This document shows positions 47,321 to 56,858 of a DNA stretch of 64,000 nt, piece after piece; the stretch's first letter is position 1; each line of letters starts with the position of its first letter. The position numbers and the translations under genes were made by a program. The DNA is from an uncultured Candidatus Thioglobus sp. (GTDB lineage Bacteria > Pseudomonadota > Gammaproteobacteria > PS1 > Pseudothioglobaceae): assembly GCA_905182815.1 (NCBI GenBank), contig CAJJCX010000004.1, positions 496,001 through 560,000 of the forward strand. Direction: 5' to 3'. Under the pieces are notes generated by a model. It was given only the letters and a program-made list of their open reading frames with translations. It ran no database searches and was not told the origin of the DNA.

Positions 47321-47420
47321 TTTTTAATATTATAAATCCAATAACTTAGATTAGTAATATGTATTTTTGAATCCAATTGGTTGATATACTATTTTAAAGA
47401 CTTTTAATTAGTACCCTGAA

Positions 47421-48728
47421 ATGACTAAATTTACTCCCTTCTGGTGGGACGGACAGCCACAATTCGAAAATACTGAAGCACTTCCATTGAATGCAGATAT
47501 TGTCATTATTGGCGCTGGTTATACAGGATTAAGCGCAGCTTTAACATTGTCAAAATTTGGCAAAAATGTTATTGTTCTAGATTCAGAGATGATTGGATTT
47601 GGAGCAAGTACTAGGAATGGTGGAATGCTAGGTTCTGGTCATAAGGTTTCAACAGACCAGGCAAAGAAAAAATATGGCGAAGTTATTGCAGCAGAAATTC
47701 ATAAAGAAGCTAATGCTTCACTAGCATTTACATCTAACTTGATTGAAGAAAATAATATTGATTGTGAGTTTAATGTTTGTGGAAGATTAAGAACTTCATG
47801 GCTTCCTAAAGATCAAGTCAGTATGTCAGATAACTTACAAAAATTAAAAGCTATTGATGACTTTAATTCTAAAATGATTGGTCCTGATATGATGTCTAAA
47901 TCAATAAAAACAGAGTTATATTTTGGAGGTCAGTTTTATCAAGATCATGGCTCAGTTCAGCCGCGTAAATTTCATTATGGCTTATTAAAGCTTGCATTAG
48001 AAGCAGGGGCAAAGGTTTTTGGTAACAAGCTTGTAGTTAAAGTTAATAAATTAAAACAAAATGGATTTGATGTTTTAACTTCAAATTCAAAAATTCACTG
48101 TAAGCAAGTTCTTATGGCCACTAATGGATATACAAGGCCAAGTCTTTCTAAGTATTTAGCAAGGCGCGTATTACCGGTACCAAGTTTTGTAATAACAACA
48201 GTGGATATTGGTAAAGATAAAGTTCAGACTCTTTTACCTGGCGGCCATTGTATGGTTGAAACCCGTAAGCGCTATTGTTACTATAGGCCAACTCCTTGCG
48301 GAACAAGAATAATGCTAGGAACGCGTGCAGCTATGCATTCGATTTCTGCTGAAGAGGCATTACCAACTCTGCGTAAAATGCTTATAGAAATTTTTCCTTC
48401 TTTAGAAGGTGTTGAAATTAGTCATTGTTGGACTGGATTTACAGGCTTTACTTTCAGTCAATTACCAAATCTTAGTGTTAATAAAGGGGTTTATTCTGCG
48501 CTAGGTTACTGTGGAAATGGAGTTGCAATGGCGCCATACTTGGGTCATATGGCTGCATTGAAAATGTTAAATCCTGATCAAAAAGTAACTGTTTTTGAAA
48601 AAACACCTCTGCAAACTAGACCTTACTATTATGGAAAGCCGTGGTTTCTTCCAATTGCGAGCGCTTATTTTAGGGCTTTTGATTTATTAGATTACTATCG
48701 TCGAACAAAATTAATTAAGAAAATTTAA
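47421..48728 (+). CDS. FAD-dependent oxidoreductase (DAO family)
   Basis: 435 residues. The dinucleotide motif VIIGAGYTGLSAALTL is at about 29-44, followed by STRNGGMLGSG. The C-terminal FAD part is GYCGNGVAMAPYLGHMAA. The arrangement matches the glycine/D-amino acid oxidase superfamily, in particular PuuB/OrdL-like amine oxidases, with GFTGFTFSQLPNLSVN near the substrate site. The amine or amino-acid substrate cannot be told. No transporter or dehydrogenase partner lies beside it. Confidence 0.87.
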   Translation: MTKFTPFWWDGQPQFENTEALPLNADIVIIGAGYTGLSAALTLSKFGKNVIVLDSEMIGFGASTRNGGMLGSGHKVSTDQAKKKYGEVIAAEIHKEANASLAFTSNLIEENNIDCEFNVCGRLRTSWLPKDQVSMSDNLQKLKAIDDFNSKMIGPDMMSKSIKTELYFGGQFYQDHGSVQPRKFHYGLLKLALEAGAKVFGNKLVVKVNKLKQNGFDVLTSNSKIHCKQVLMATNGYTRPSLSKYLARRVLPVPSFVITTVDIGKDKVQTLLPGGHCMVETRKRYCYYRPTPCGTRIMLGTRAAMHSISAEEALPTLRKMLIEIFPSLEGVEISHCWTGFTGFTFSQLPNLSVNKGVYSALGYCGNGVAMAPYLGHMAALKMLNPDQKVTVFEKTPLQTRPYYYGKPWFLPIASAYFRAFDLLDYYRRTKLIKKI

Positions 48729-48734
48729 CCTAAT

Positions 48735-48773
48735 AAAGAAGTTTTTTAATTGATAAGCATATCTTCTTTTTTT
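48735..48773 (+). terminator. Weak terminator-like hairpin
   Basis: AAAGAAG (48735-48741) can pair with CTTCTTT (48763-48769), followed by T residues. The loop is long (21 nt) and the stem is AT-rich. It sits just after the FAD oxidoreductase gene and before ndk. Confidence 0.35.
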
Positions 48774-48842
48774 ATCTCTGAGCATAAGAAATATACAACT
48801 GCATGGTAAAATACCGGCTTTTTAATTAACTGGGAATTGTTC

Positions 48843-49268
48843 ATGGAACAAACTTTATCAATAATTAAGCCAGATGCTGTGGCTAAAAACGTAATTGGTC
48901 AAATTTACTCTCGTTTTGAAGGTGCTGGTTTTAAAATTGTTGCATCAAAAATGATTCACTTAGATGAAGCAATGGCAGGTGGATTTTATGCTGTTCATCA
49001 AGAGAGACCTTTTTATAAAGATCTTGTAAGCTTTATGACATCTGGGCCAGTTATGGTTCAAGTTCTTGAAGGCGAAAATGCAGTTGCAAAGCATCGTGAA
49101 ATTATGGGTGCGACTAATCCAAAAGAAGCAGATGCTGGGACTATTAGAGCAGATTTTGCAGAGTCTTTAGACGAAAATGCTGTCCACGGTTCAGACTCTC
49201 AAGAAAACGCTGCAATCGAAATTGCATATTTTTTTGGTGATGATGGTGTTTGTCCAAGAACTAGATAA
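48843..49268 (+). CDS. ndk: Nucleoside diphosphate kinase
   Basis: 141 residues from ATG 48843 ([16 protein letters not shown]); an in-frame TTG two codons upstream is unnecessary. The active-site His is H117 in [15 protein letters not shown] and [18 protein letters not shown] are conserved. It balances NTP pools. It heads the ndk-rlmN...ispG run typical of gammaproteobacteria. Confidence 0.97.
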   Translation: MEQTLSIIKPDAVAKNVIGQIYSRFEGAGFKIVASKMIHLDEAMAGGFYAVHQERPFYKDLVSFMTSGPVMVQVLEGENAVAKHREIMGATNPKEADAGTIRADFAESLDENAVHGSDSQENAAIEIAYFFGDDGVCPRTR

Positions 49269-49291
49269 ATAACTTAAAAAGAGACTTAGTA

Positions 49292-50374
49292 ATGTTAGAA
49301 AAACAAAACTTGTTAGGACTTACTCAAGTTAAGCTTAAGAAGTTTTTTTCTGATTTAAACGAAAAACCATTTCGTACAAAACAAATTATGCAGTGGATCT
49401 ACCACCAAGGTGCTTCAGACTTTGGTGATATGCATAACTTCTCAAAAGACTTAAGACAAAAACTTCAGGCAATTGCTTCTATTGAATTGCCTGAAGTAAC
49501 CTCCATCAATAACTCAAAAGATGGGGTTATTAAGTGGGTAATCAAGTTGGGTGAAGAAAATCATATTGAAACAGTTTATATACCTCAAAAAGATAGAGGA
49601 ACGCTTTGTATATCTTCTCAAGTTGGCTGTTCATTGGCTTGTACTTTTTGCTCGACAGGCTATCAAGGATTTAATCGTAACCTTCAAAACCATGAAATTA
49701 TTGCACAGGTATTAATTGCTCAAAACCATTTAAAGGACAAAAATAAGAGAATTTCTAATGTAGTTTTTATGGGAATGGGCGAGCCATTACTTAATGAATC
49801 CCCTGTTTATGATGCATGTGACATCCTTTTGGATGACTGGGCATTTGGACTTTCTAGGAGACGGGTTACTGTTTCTTCATCAGGGATTGTTCCGGCACTA
49901 AAGAGAATGTCAGACACAGTTCCAGTAAGTTTGGCCATCTCCTTGCACGCTCCTAATGATGAATTAAGAGATATACTTGTCCCAATTAATAAAAAATATC
50001 CTATTAAAGAGCTAATGAAGGCTTGTCATTACTACTTGAATGCAGGAACTCAAGAGCGACATGTAATGTTCGAGTACGTTATGCTTAAGGGTGTTAATGA
50101 TTCTATTGAGCAAGCTCAGGAGCTCTCAAAACTAATAAATTTTTGGTTTCAGGGTGAGTCAGCTAAGGTCAACCTAATACCTTTCAACCCTTTCCCTGAA
50201 ACGAAATATACAACTTCAAATGACATTGCTATTGATAAGTTTCAAGATATTTTGTATCGATCAGGAATTCGAACTACTACGAGAAGAACGCGAGGTGATG
50301 ATGTTGATGCAGCATGTGGCCAACTAGCTGGAAAAGTTGTAGATAAGAGTAGAAGAAGTGCTGGACGGGATTAA
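49292..50374 (+). CDS. rlmN: Dual-specificity RNA methyltransferase RlmN
   Basis: 360 residues. A radical-SAM enzyme that makes m2A2503 in 23S rRNA and m2A37 in tRNA. The cluster motif CSLACTFC has C113, C117 and C120. The C-terminal GDDVDAACGQLAGKV carries the second catalytic Cys. The start has an AAGAGA site. It overlaps the next small gene by 17 nt. Confidence 0.97.
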   Translation: MLEKQNLLGLTQVKLKKFFSDLNEKPFRTKQIMQWIYHQGASDFGDMHNFSKDLRQKLQAIASIELPEVTSINNSKDGVIKWVIKLGEENHIETVYIPQKDRGTLCISSQVGCSLACTFCSTGYQGFNRNLQNHEIIAQVLIAQNHLKDKNKRISNVVFMGMGEPLLNESPVYDACDILLDDWAFGLSRRRVTVSSSGIVPALKRMSDTVPVSLAISLHAPNDELRDILVPINKKYPIKELMKACHYYLNAGTQERHVMFEYVMLKGVNDSIEQAQELSKLINFWFQGESAKVNLIPFNPFPETKYTTSNDIAIDKFQDILYRSGIRTTTRRTRGDDVDAACGQLAGKVVDKSRRSAGRD

Positions 50375-50651
50375 TTATTATCCTAAAAAGAAAAAACCTT
50401 TAAAGAGGAGGCTGCTTTGGCTTTCTTTGTTTTTTTTAATTTTTGGTGCTATATGGTATTATTTTCAGGGAGAAGATAAAACTGAAAGTAAATCAAATTC
50501 AATCATAATTAGTCAGCCAAGTCTTGATGATGTGAGTGAGAATATAGTTGTTGAAAATAGTAATAATTTAAGTTCTCCAAAAGAAATTAAGGAAGTAACT
50601 GAAAATCTTGATGAAGTAATAAGCACTTATGAAGCAAGTACACAAAATTAA
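50358..50651 (+). CDS. Small single-pass membrane protein, function unknown
   Basis: 97 residues from a GTG at 50358, inside the end of rlmN. Short basic N-terminus ([10 protein letters not shown]), one membrane helix (about 19-36), then an acidic Ser/Asn/Glu-rich tail presumably in the periplasm. I recognise no domain. It occupies the slot where pilF and rodZ normally sit between rlmN and ispG, so it could be a vestige or replacement of a RodZ-like anchor, but there is no helix-turn-helix to support that. It overlaps ispG by 23 nt, which argues for co-translation. Confidence 0.6.
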   Translation: MLDGINYYPKKKKPLKRRLLWLSLFFLIFGAIWYYFQGEDKTESKSNSIIISQPSLDDVSENIVVENSNNLSSPKEIKEVTENLDEVISTYEASTQN

Positions 50652-51711
50652 AAGAAGGGTTTCTAAGAAAATTTTTGTCGGCAATGTTGCCATTGGCGGA
50701 GATGCTCCAATTACTGTTCAGAGTATGACTAATACTGATACATGTGATGTCGACTCAACAGTTTCACAAATCTTATCTCTTGAAAAAGCTGGAGCTGATC
50801 TTGTTAGAGTTTCAATTCCGACTATGGACGCAGCTGAAGCGTTTAAAAAAATAAAGACACGTGTTAATATCCCTCTAATTACTGATATTCATTTTGATTA
50901 TAAAATTGCTTTAAAAGTTGCAGGATATGGTGCGGACTGTTTACGAATTAATCCTGGGAATATTGGTAAAGAGGATCGAATAAGGGAGGTTGTTGCTGCT
51001 GCAAAAGATAATGGGATTCCAATTCGTATTGGTGTTAATGCTGGATCCCTTGAAAAAGATTTACAAAAAAAATACACTGAGCCGACTCCAGAGGCGATGG
51101 TTGAATCTGCATTTAGACATATTGATATTTTAGATAGACTAAACTTTGATAACTTTAAGGTTTCACTTAAAGCTTCTGAGGTTTTTATGACTGTATTTGC
51201 TTATCGTCAATTAGCTTCTCAAATTGATAATCCGCTGCACCTAGGTATTACAGAAGCTGGATCTTTTCGCTCTGGAACTGTTAAATCTTCAATTGGAATG
51301 GGCTTACTTTTAAGTGAAGGTATTGGTGATACTATTAGAGTCTCTCTTGCATCAGATCCTGTGGATGAGATAAAAGTTGGTTTTGATATTTTAAAGTCAC
51401 TTCATTTAAGAAAGAAGGGCGTTAATTTGATTGCATGCCCATCATGCTCAAGACAAAAATTTGACGTAATCTCGGTTGTTAATGAACTTGAAGCTCGATT
51501 AGAAGATATCACTGAGCCAATTGATGTTGCTGTAATTGGTTGCGTTGTTAATGGACCAGGTGAGGCGAAGGAGGTCAGTGTTGGCCTTACTGGTGGCTCT
51601 CCGAATCTACTATATATAGACGGAAAAACTCACAGCAAGGTTGAGAATGAATCACTAGTTGACACTTTAGAAGCCAGCATTAGAAGGCGCATACCTATTT
51701 CAAACGTTTAA
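50629..51711 (+). CDS. ispG: 4-hydroxy-3-methylbut-2-enyl diphosphate synthase IspG
   Basis: 360 residues, the length of the compact bacterial form. A [4Fe-4S] enzyme late in the MEP isoprenoid pathway. The TIM-barrel part has [13 protein letters not shown] and [14 protein letters not shown]. Cluster ligands are C270 and C273 (ACPSCSRQ), C305 and E312 (GCVVNGPGE). It works in the pathway started by Dxs (52180). hisS does not follow; a convergent DUF2062 gene overlaps its end by 17 nt. Confidence 0.97.
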   Translation: MKQVHKIKRRVSKKIFVGNVAIGGDAPITVQSMTNTDTCDVDSTVSQILSLEKAGADLVRVSIPTMDAAEAFKKIKTRVNIPLITDIHFDYKIALKVAGYGADCLRINPGNIGKEDRIREVVAAAKDNGIPIRIGVNAGSLEKDLQKKYTEPTPEAMVESAFRHIDILDRLNFDNFKVSLKASEVFMTVFAYRQLASQIDNPLHLGITEAGSFRSGTVKSSIGMGLLLSEGIGDTIRVSLASDPVDEIKVGFDILKSLHLRKKGVNLIACPSCSRQKFDVISVVNELEARLEDITEPIDVAVIGCVVNGPGEAKEVSVGLTGGSPNLLYIDGKTHSKVENESLVDTLEASIRRRIPISNV

Positions 51712-52180
51712 CTCTTTTCAGTGCTTTGTACCTATAAATTGAAATAATTGAAAAATACCCTAATGTTGATGCCACAATTGAGGTGATTATGCCTCCAACC
51801 CATAATGCTAGTGTCGCCGACCAAAAGTTATCCATCAAATAGCCAAATGAAAATTCAAACTCAGGATCGATTTCAACTCCAATAATGGATGCACCTAATT
51901 TATAAGTAAAGTAGAAAATTGGCACAATAGTAAGTGGGTTATTTACCCAAACAACTAGTAATGAAAGCAAAATATTCGCAGAAAAAGCAACCGCAAGGAT
52001 TCCAGCTAGTAGCATATGAACTGGTATTGGAAGAAAAGCGCAAAAAAGACCAACAGCAAATCCTTTAGCGATAGATCTCTTATTCCATTTCCATAGCTCC
52101 GGATCAGTTAGGTATTTATTAAGCCATCCTAAATTAACATTTTCACGTTTTGGACTATATTTTTTTAGCGTTGCTTTCAT
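51695..52180 (-). CDS. DUF2062 membrane protein
   Basis: 161 residues. The DUF2062 motif [37 protein letters not shown] and [19 protein letters not shown] are clear, with three hydrophobic segments. The family is found beside many pathways and is uncharacterised. It follows dxs with a 1-nt overlap (TAATG), implying co-expression, and overlaps the convergent ispG end by 17 nt. Confidence 0.85.
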   Translation of the reverse strand: MKATLKKYSPKRENVNLGWLNKYLTDPELWKWNKRSIAKGFAVGLFCAFLPIPVHMLLAGILAVAFSANILLSLLVVWVNNPLTIVPIFYFTYKLGASIIGVEIDPEFEFSFGYLMDNFWSATLALWVGGIITSIVASTLGYFSIISIYRYKALKRVKRLK

Positions 52181-53982
52181 TAATTTTTTGCCACATTAAT
52201 GATGTTTTCTTCATGCAATCCATAAAGCAAATAAAGCTCGTCTTGAGATCCATGTTCGGTTACTAAGTCAGGTACACCAAGGATATGGAGCGGCGTTTTA
52301 ATGTTTTTCGATTGAAGTAATTCATTAATGGCACTTCCAGCGCCACCGCTTGCAGTATTGTCTTCAATTGAGATTAGTTTTTTATAACTGTTGGCAGTAT
52401 CAATAATTAAATTTTCATCTAGCGGCTTAACAAAACGCATGTCAATAACTGTTGCATTAATCTTTTCAGATGCGCTAAGAGCTGGTTCAAGCATATTACC
52501 AAATGCAAAAATAGCAATATCTTTACCAGTCCTGACGATTTTTCCTTTTCCAATTTCTAGTGATTGATCTGTTACAAACTCTTCAATAGCTGATTTACCT
52601 CTTGGAAACCTTACACATACTGGCCCATCAAACTCAAGAGAAAAATTAAGGGCCTTGTACATTTCAATTGAGGAGCTTGGCGCCATAATAACAATATTTG
52701 GAATACATCTCAAAAAGCTTAAGTCAAAAATACCGGCATGCGTTGCGCCATCGGCCCCAACAAGTCCAGCACGATCAATAGCAAAAATAACATTTAAATT
52801 TTGTAACGCGATATCATGAATAAATTGGTCATAACCACGCTGTAAGAATGTTGAATAGATTGCCACAACTGGCTTTAATCCTTTAGTTGCCATTCCTCCA
52901 GCAAGCGTGACAGCATGTTGCTCTGCAATTGCGACATCAATAAAGCGTTCAGGAAAGTTTTTTTCAAAATTAACCATGCCTGATCCTTCAGACATTGCTG
53001 GAGTTATTCCAATTACTCTTTCATCATTCTGGGCACTATTACATAACCATTCTCCAAAAACTTTGCTGTAGCTTGGAAAGTTGTTAGATGAACTTGATGG
53101 TGGAGAAATTCCATGAAACTTTAATGGATTTTGCTCAGCAGCCTCTAGCCCATGACCTTTTTTAGTAATGATATGGAGAATTCGAGGATTTTCGATATTT
53201 TTTAAATTTTGTAAAGCTTTAATTAATACGGGAATATCATGACCATCAATTGGTCCAAAATACTCTATTCCAAGCTCTTCAAATAACGTTCCTGGAAGAA
53301 ACATTCCTTTTAGATGCTCCTCAGAGCGTTTAGCAAATTTTTGGACACGTGGTAATCTTTCTAAGAACTCAAGAGACTTTGACTTCATAGTTGAGTATAT
53401 TTTTCCAGAAATAAGTCTAGTTAGATATTTACTCAAAGCCCCAACGTTCTGAGAAATCGACATGTCATTGTCATTAAGAATGATTAGCAGATTGGCATCA
53501 GTATCACCTGCATGATTCATGGCCTCAAATGACATGCCCCCACTTAATGCTCCATCTCCAATAACTGCTATTGAAGTGTCAGATTTTTGTTGTAATTTGT
53601 TAGCAATTGCAATACCAAGGGCTGCACTTATTGAGGTCGATGAATGACCAGCGCCAAAAGCATCATGTTCACTTTCACTTCTTTTCGTAAAGCCAGATAA
53701 GCCATCTTTTTGACGCAGAGTTGACATCAAATCTCTTCTACCAGTTAGGATCTTGTGAGTATATGCTTGATGACCAACATCCCAAACAAAGGTATCGTTT
53801 GGAGTGTCAAACACATAATGCATTGCAAGGGTTAATTCAATAGTTCCAAGATTTGAGCTTAGATGCCCGCCAGTTTGTTCAATACTCTCTATTAAGAATA
53901 ATTTAATCTCCAAAGCAAGATCATTTAATTCTTCAATGTTTAGTTTTTTTATGTCACTTGGCTTATGAATATTATTTAGCAT
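52180..53982 (-). CDS. dxs: 1-deoxy-D-xylulose-5-phosphate synthase
   Basis: 600 residues. The thiamine diphosphate enzyme condenses pyruvate and glyceraldehyde 3-phosphate, the entry to the MEP pathway. Thiamine motif GDGALSGGMSFEAMNHAG and NDNDMSIS, the catalytic glutamate region VAIAEQHAVTLAGG and DRAGLVGADGATHAG are all intact. Upstream, an extended -10-like TGTATAAT is visible on the minus strand. Often found with ispA and xseB; here DUF2062 follows instead. Confidence 0.97.
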   Translation of the reverse strand: MLNNIHKPSDIKKLNIEELNDLALEIKLFLIESIEQTGGHLSSNLGTIELTLAMHYVFDTPNDTFVWDVGHQAYTHKILTGRRDLMSTLRQKDGLSGFTKRSESEHDAFGAGHSSTSISAALGIAIANKLQQKSDTSIAVIGDGALSGGMSFEAMNHAGDTDANLLIILNDNDMSISQNVGALSKYLTRLISGKIYSTMKSKSLEFLERLPRVQKFAKRSEEHLKGMFLPGTLFEELGIEYFGPIDGHDIPVLIKALQNLKNIENPRILHIITKKGHGLEAAEQNPLKFHGISPPSSSSNNFPSYSKVFGEWLCNSAQNDERVIGITPAMSEGSGMVNFEKNFPERFIDVAIAEQHAVTLAGGMATKGLKPVVAIYSTFLQRGYDQFIHDIALQNLNVIFAIDRAGLVGADGATHAGIFDLSFLRCIPNIVIMAPSSSIEMYKALNFSLEFDGPVCVRFPRGKSAIEEFVTDQSLEIGKGKIVRTGKDIAIFAFGNMLEPALSASEKINATVIDMRFVKPLDENLIIDTANSYKKLISIEDNTASGGAGSAINELLQSKNIKTPLHILGVPDLVTEHGSQDELYLLYGLHEENIINVAKN

Positions 53983-54160
53983 TATTGAGTTAAACTGATT
54001 TATCGATGCTCATCGAGCAAAAGAAAAATATTATACACTTGTCAGTATTAAGAATAGTGGAGCCCTAATGTAGTTTTAATCTTTATTTAAAAGGTTAAAT
54101 AGTAAAAAAATAATACAACTGGCTAGTAAAATTAACACACTACTTTTTCATTTGTGAAAT

Positions 54161-55103
54161 ATGCTCACTATTTGCGCTTTATATAAGTTTACTCGTCTAG
54201 ATGATTTTGAAGAAATTCAAGGCCCTCTTAAAATATTTTTAGAATCACTCAATATTAGAGGTACTTTATTATTAGCTAAAGAGGGAGTCAATGGAACGAT
54301 TTCTGGTGATAATGACAGCATTATGAAATCCCTTGATTACCTTCAAAAAGATGAGAGACTAGTTGGCCTTGAGTATAAATTTTCTTATAGCGAGAAACCT
54401 CCATTTAAAAGACTTAAGGTTAAGTTAAAAAAAGAAATAGTGACGCTTAGGTGTATCAAATATTGATCCTATATTTTCTTCTGGTACTTATGTTAAGCCA
54501 GCTGATTGGAATGAGCTTATTAATGATCCTGACGTTGTTTTAATTGATACTCGAAATAATTATGAATTTGAAATAGGAAGTTTCAAGGGCTCTATTAATC
54601 CGAATACTGAGACTTTTCGAGAGTTCCCAGCCTATACTAAAAATAATTTAGAAAAATATCGAGATAAAAAAATTGCCATGTTTTGTACTGGTGGTATACG
54701 CTGTGAAAAATCTACAGCTTATTTAAAATCAAAAGGCTTTGAAAATGTTTTTCATCTTCAGGGTGGAATTTTAAAATATCTTGAAGAAATTAAAGAAGAT
54801 GAAAGTTTATGGGAAGGCGAGTGCTTTGTTTTTGATGATAGGGTTGCTGTTAAACATAATCTTGAGCTTGGAAAATATGATCAGTGCCATGCCTGTAGAT
54901 TTCCAATTACTGATGAAGATAAAGAGCATCCTCATTATGAAAAAGGAGCCTCCTGCCCAAGGTGTTATGGAACAAAAAACTCGTCACAAGTAAGTCGCTA
55001 CCGTGAAAGAGAAAAACAGGTGCAGCTTGCAAAGAGTCGTGGAGAGTCACACATAGGTGATGATGCTAGCAAAGTAATAGCAAAAAATAATAAATACAAT
55101 TAA
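54161..55103 (+). CDS. trhO: tRNA uridine hydroxylase TrhO (rhodanese family), frameshifted
   Basis: The N-terminal part (54161-54466) opens [21 protein letters not shown] and carries [13 protein letters not shown], then stops after [12 protein letters not shown]. The homologous continuation reads, in the next frame, [20 protein letters not shown], then the rhodanese domain [13 protein letters not shown] and active site [13 protein letters not shown], to 55103. One extra base near 54453 (CTTAGGT for CTTGGT) accounts for the break; the repaired protein has 313 residues. TrhO makes ho5U34 in tRNA. The C-terminal Cys pairs CHACRF and CPRCYG are present. Either an error or decay. Confidence 0.86.
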
Positions 55104-55122
55104 ATTAGTACTGATATTAGCA

Positions 55123-55152
55123 TTACATCGATTTTTTATAGTTCTATATAAT
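55123..55152 (+). promoter_or_regulatory. Promoter of the methyltransferase gene
   Basis: TTACAT (55123-55128) and a perfect TATAAT (55147-55152) with an 18-nt spacer, 26 nt before the gene at 55178. Confidence 0.5.
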
Positions 55153-55177
55153 TATCACTTCTAAGTAGGGTTGACAA

Positions 55178-55768
55178 ATGTTTGAGCGCAAAGACATTGC
55201 TAAATTAAAAAAAGATATAGTTCTTGATGTAGAGCTATTTGATTCAAATCTAAAACTGCACACTCGATGGGGTACTTTTAGCCCTCGAGCCCTAGATGAT
55301 GGTACTAAGCTTTTGATGAAGCACTTTAGTGCTGATATTGATGATGTTTGTTTAGATTTAGGGTGTGGTTATGGCCCTATTGGCCTAGCGCTGGCAAAAC
55401 ACTGTACTAAGGGTGAAGTCCATATGGTTGATAAAGACTTTGTTGCAGTGGATCTTGCAAACTACAATGCAAAACTTAATAACATTGTTAATGCAAAAGC
55501 GTACCTCTCAGATGCTTTTTTGCAAATCCCTAGTGATATCAAATTTAATCAAATTGTTTCAAATATTCCTGCTAAAGTTGGACGTGAGCAGCTATCAATA
55601 ATTCTTTATGATGCTTTGGACGCTCTAAAACCTGGTGGCGTAATTACTGTCGTTACAATCAATGGGCTTAAGGACTTTATAAAAAATAACTTTAAATCGG
55701 TTTTTGGTAATTATAAAAAAATTAAGCAAGGTCAAAAGTATGTAATCTCACAGGCAATTAAGCAATAA
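55178..55768 (+). CDS. Class I SAM-dependent methyltransferase (RsmC-like small domain)
   Basis: 196 residues, about the length of a single MTS domain. SAM motif I is LDLGCGYGPIGLALA; the catalytic tetrapeptide is SNIPAK, a variant of the NPP(F/Y) of RsmC-type guanine N2 methyltransferases. The opening FSPRALDDGTKLLMKHF is also found in that family. It is half the size of RsmC, like the one-domain forms of Gram-positive bacteria. 16S rRNA is the likely but unproven target. Confidence 0.8.
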   Translation: MFERKDIAKLKKDIVLDVELFDSNLKLHTRWGTFSPRALDDGTKLLMKHFSADIDDVCLDLGCGYGPIGLALAKHCTKGEVHMVDKDFVAVDLANYNAKLNNIVNAKAYLSDAFLQIPSDIKFNQIVSNIPAKVGREQLSIILYDALDALKPGGVITVVTINGLKDFIKNNFKSVFGNYKKIKQGQKYVISQAIKQ

Positions 55769-55784
55769 TTGTTTTTACAAATCT

Positions 55785-55813
55785 TTGTAGTCTTGTAAAT
55801 ACTATACTAAAAT
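55785..55813 (+). promoter_or_regulatory. Promoter of grxD
   Basis: TTGTAG (55785-55790) and TAAAAT (55808-55813) with an exact 17-nt spacer. Confidence 0.5.
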
Positions 55814-55838
55814 AGTAAAAAACATTGGGAGTATTAAA

Positions 55839-56165
55839 TTGGACGTATTAGAAAAAATTCAAAAACAAGTTGATAGTGCAGCGATAGTTATTTACATGAA
55901 AGGAACGCCTCAGTTTCCTCAGTGTGGTTTCTCAGCTCGCGCATCTCAAACATTAGCTTCAACGGGTGTTGAGTTTGCATTTGTTAACATCTTTGAAGAC
56001 CAAGAGGTTTTTCAAAGCCTGCCTGACTTTGCTGACTGGCCAACATTTCCCCAAATCTATTTCAATTCTGAATTAGTTGGTGGTGGTGATATTATTCTTG
56101 AAATGGCAGAGCAAGATACATTGAAAGAGGCTATGGAAGAGGCTGTAGAAAAGTATAACGGCTAA
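55839..56165 (+). CDS. grxD: Monothiol glutaredoxin GrxD
   Basis: 108 residues. The CGFS active site lies in KGTPQFPQCGFSARA; WPTFPQIYFNSELVGGGDI completes the glutathione site. These proteins carry [2Fe-2S] clusters between biogenesis and target proteins. The start is TTG at 55839, supported by GGGAG 7 nt upstream and by the family's usual N-terminus (MDVLEKIQKQV); no ATG serves. Confidence 0.94.
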   Translation: MDVLEKIQKQVDSAAIVIYMKGTPQFPQCGFSARASQTLASTGVEFAFVNIFEDQEVFQSLPDFADWPTFPQIYFNSELVGGGDIILEMAEQDTLKEAMEEAVEKYNG

Positions 56166-56177
56166 AAAAATAATTAG

Positions 56178-56834
56178 CTATAAGGCTCTTAACCTGTAAC
56201 CATTTTCTTTAAGCCAATGCTTAGCTTCTTTATAGTTAGGCATAATTTCTTCAACTGCGCTCCAAAAATTTGCTGAATGGTTTTTATGAATGGTGTGGAC
56301 TAATTCATGAATAATGACATAGTCAATTACTTTTAATGGCGCCATAATGAGAAGAAAATTTAGGTTGATATTGTTTCTGGAAGAGCAAGATCCCCAGAGC
56401 GTTCTCTGCTCTTTAATCCTCACTTGATTGACCTGTAAATTATGTTTTTCGGCAAAATAAAATAGTCGTGGAACTGCAACTTCTTTAAACTTATTTTTGT
56501 ACCAAGTTTTTAAAGATTTATTGGTTTTTTCCTTATTTTGCAGATCAGCTAAAAATTCCTTGCCATTAAAGGAAATCTTTTTAGCGTTATTATCAGTTTT
56601 TAATGGAAAAAGTGTTCCAAGATATAGAAGCATATTTTTATCTTTTCCTGCTTCTTCAACGCGGGCCTTCATTGCTGACTGATTTCTTGTAATCCAATTC
56701 TCTTTTTCATTAATAAAATTTTGAATTTTTTGATCAGATATTCGATTTGGTGCGCGCACTATTAATTCAGCACTTTCATTAATAGAAATGCTTAAAGTTT
56801 TTCTATTGCTTCTAATAACTTGGTCAGGCAGCAT
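56178..56834 (-). CDS. YgjP-like zinc metallopeptidase (DUF45/M48-related)
   Basis: 218 residues. The metal motif is HELVHTIHKNHSANFW (HExxH plus a third His), preceded by QRTLWGSCSSRNNINLNFLL, the signature of YgjP/DUF45. There is no signal peptide. The substrate is unknown. It follows purL by 24 nt on the same strand. Confidence 0.88.
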   Translation of the reverse strand: MLPDQVIRSNRKTLSISINESAELIVRAPNRISDQKIQNFINEKENWITRNQSAMKARVEEAGKDKNMLLYLGTLFPLKTDNNAKKISFNGKEFLADLQNKEKTNKSLKTWYKNKFKEVAVPRLFYFAEKHNLQVNQVRIKEQRTLWGSCSSRNNINLNFLLIMAPLKVIDYVIIHELVHTIHKNHSANFWSAVEEIMPNYKEAKHWLKENGYRLRAL

Positions 56835-56858
56835 AGAGGTAATTATTATTCATATCTA

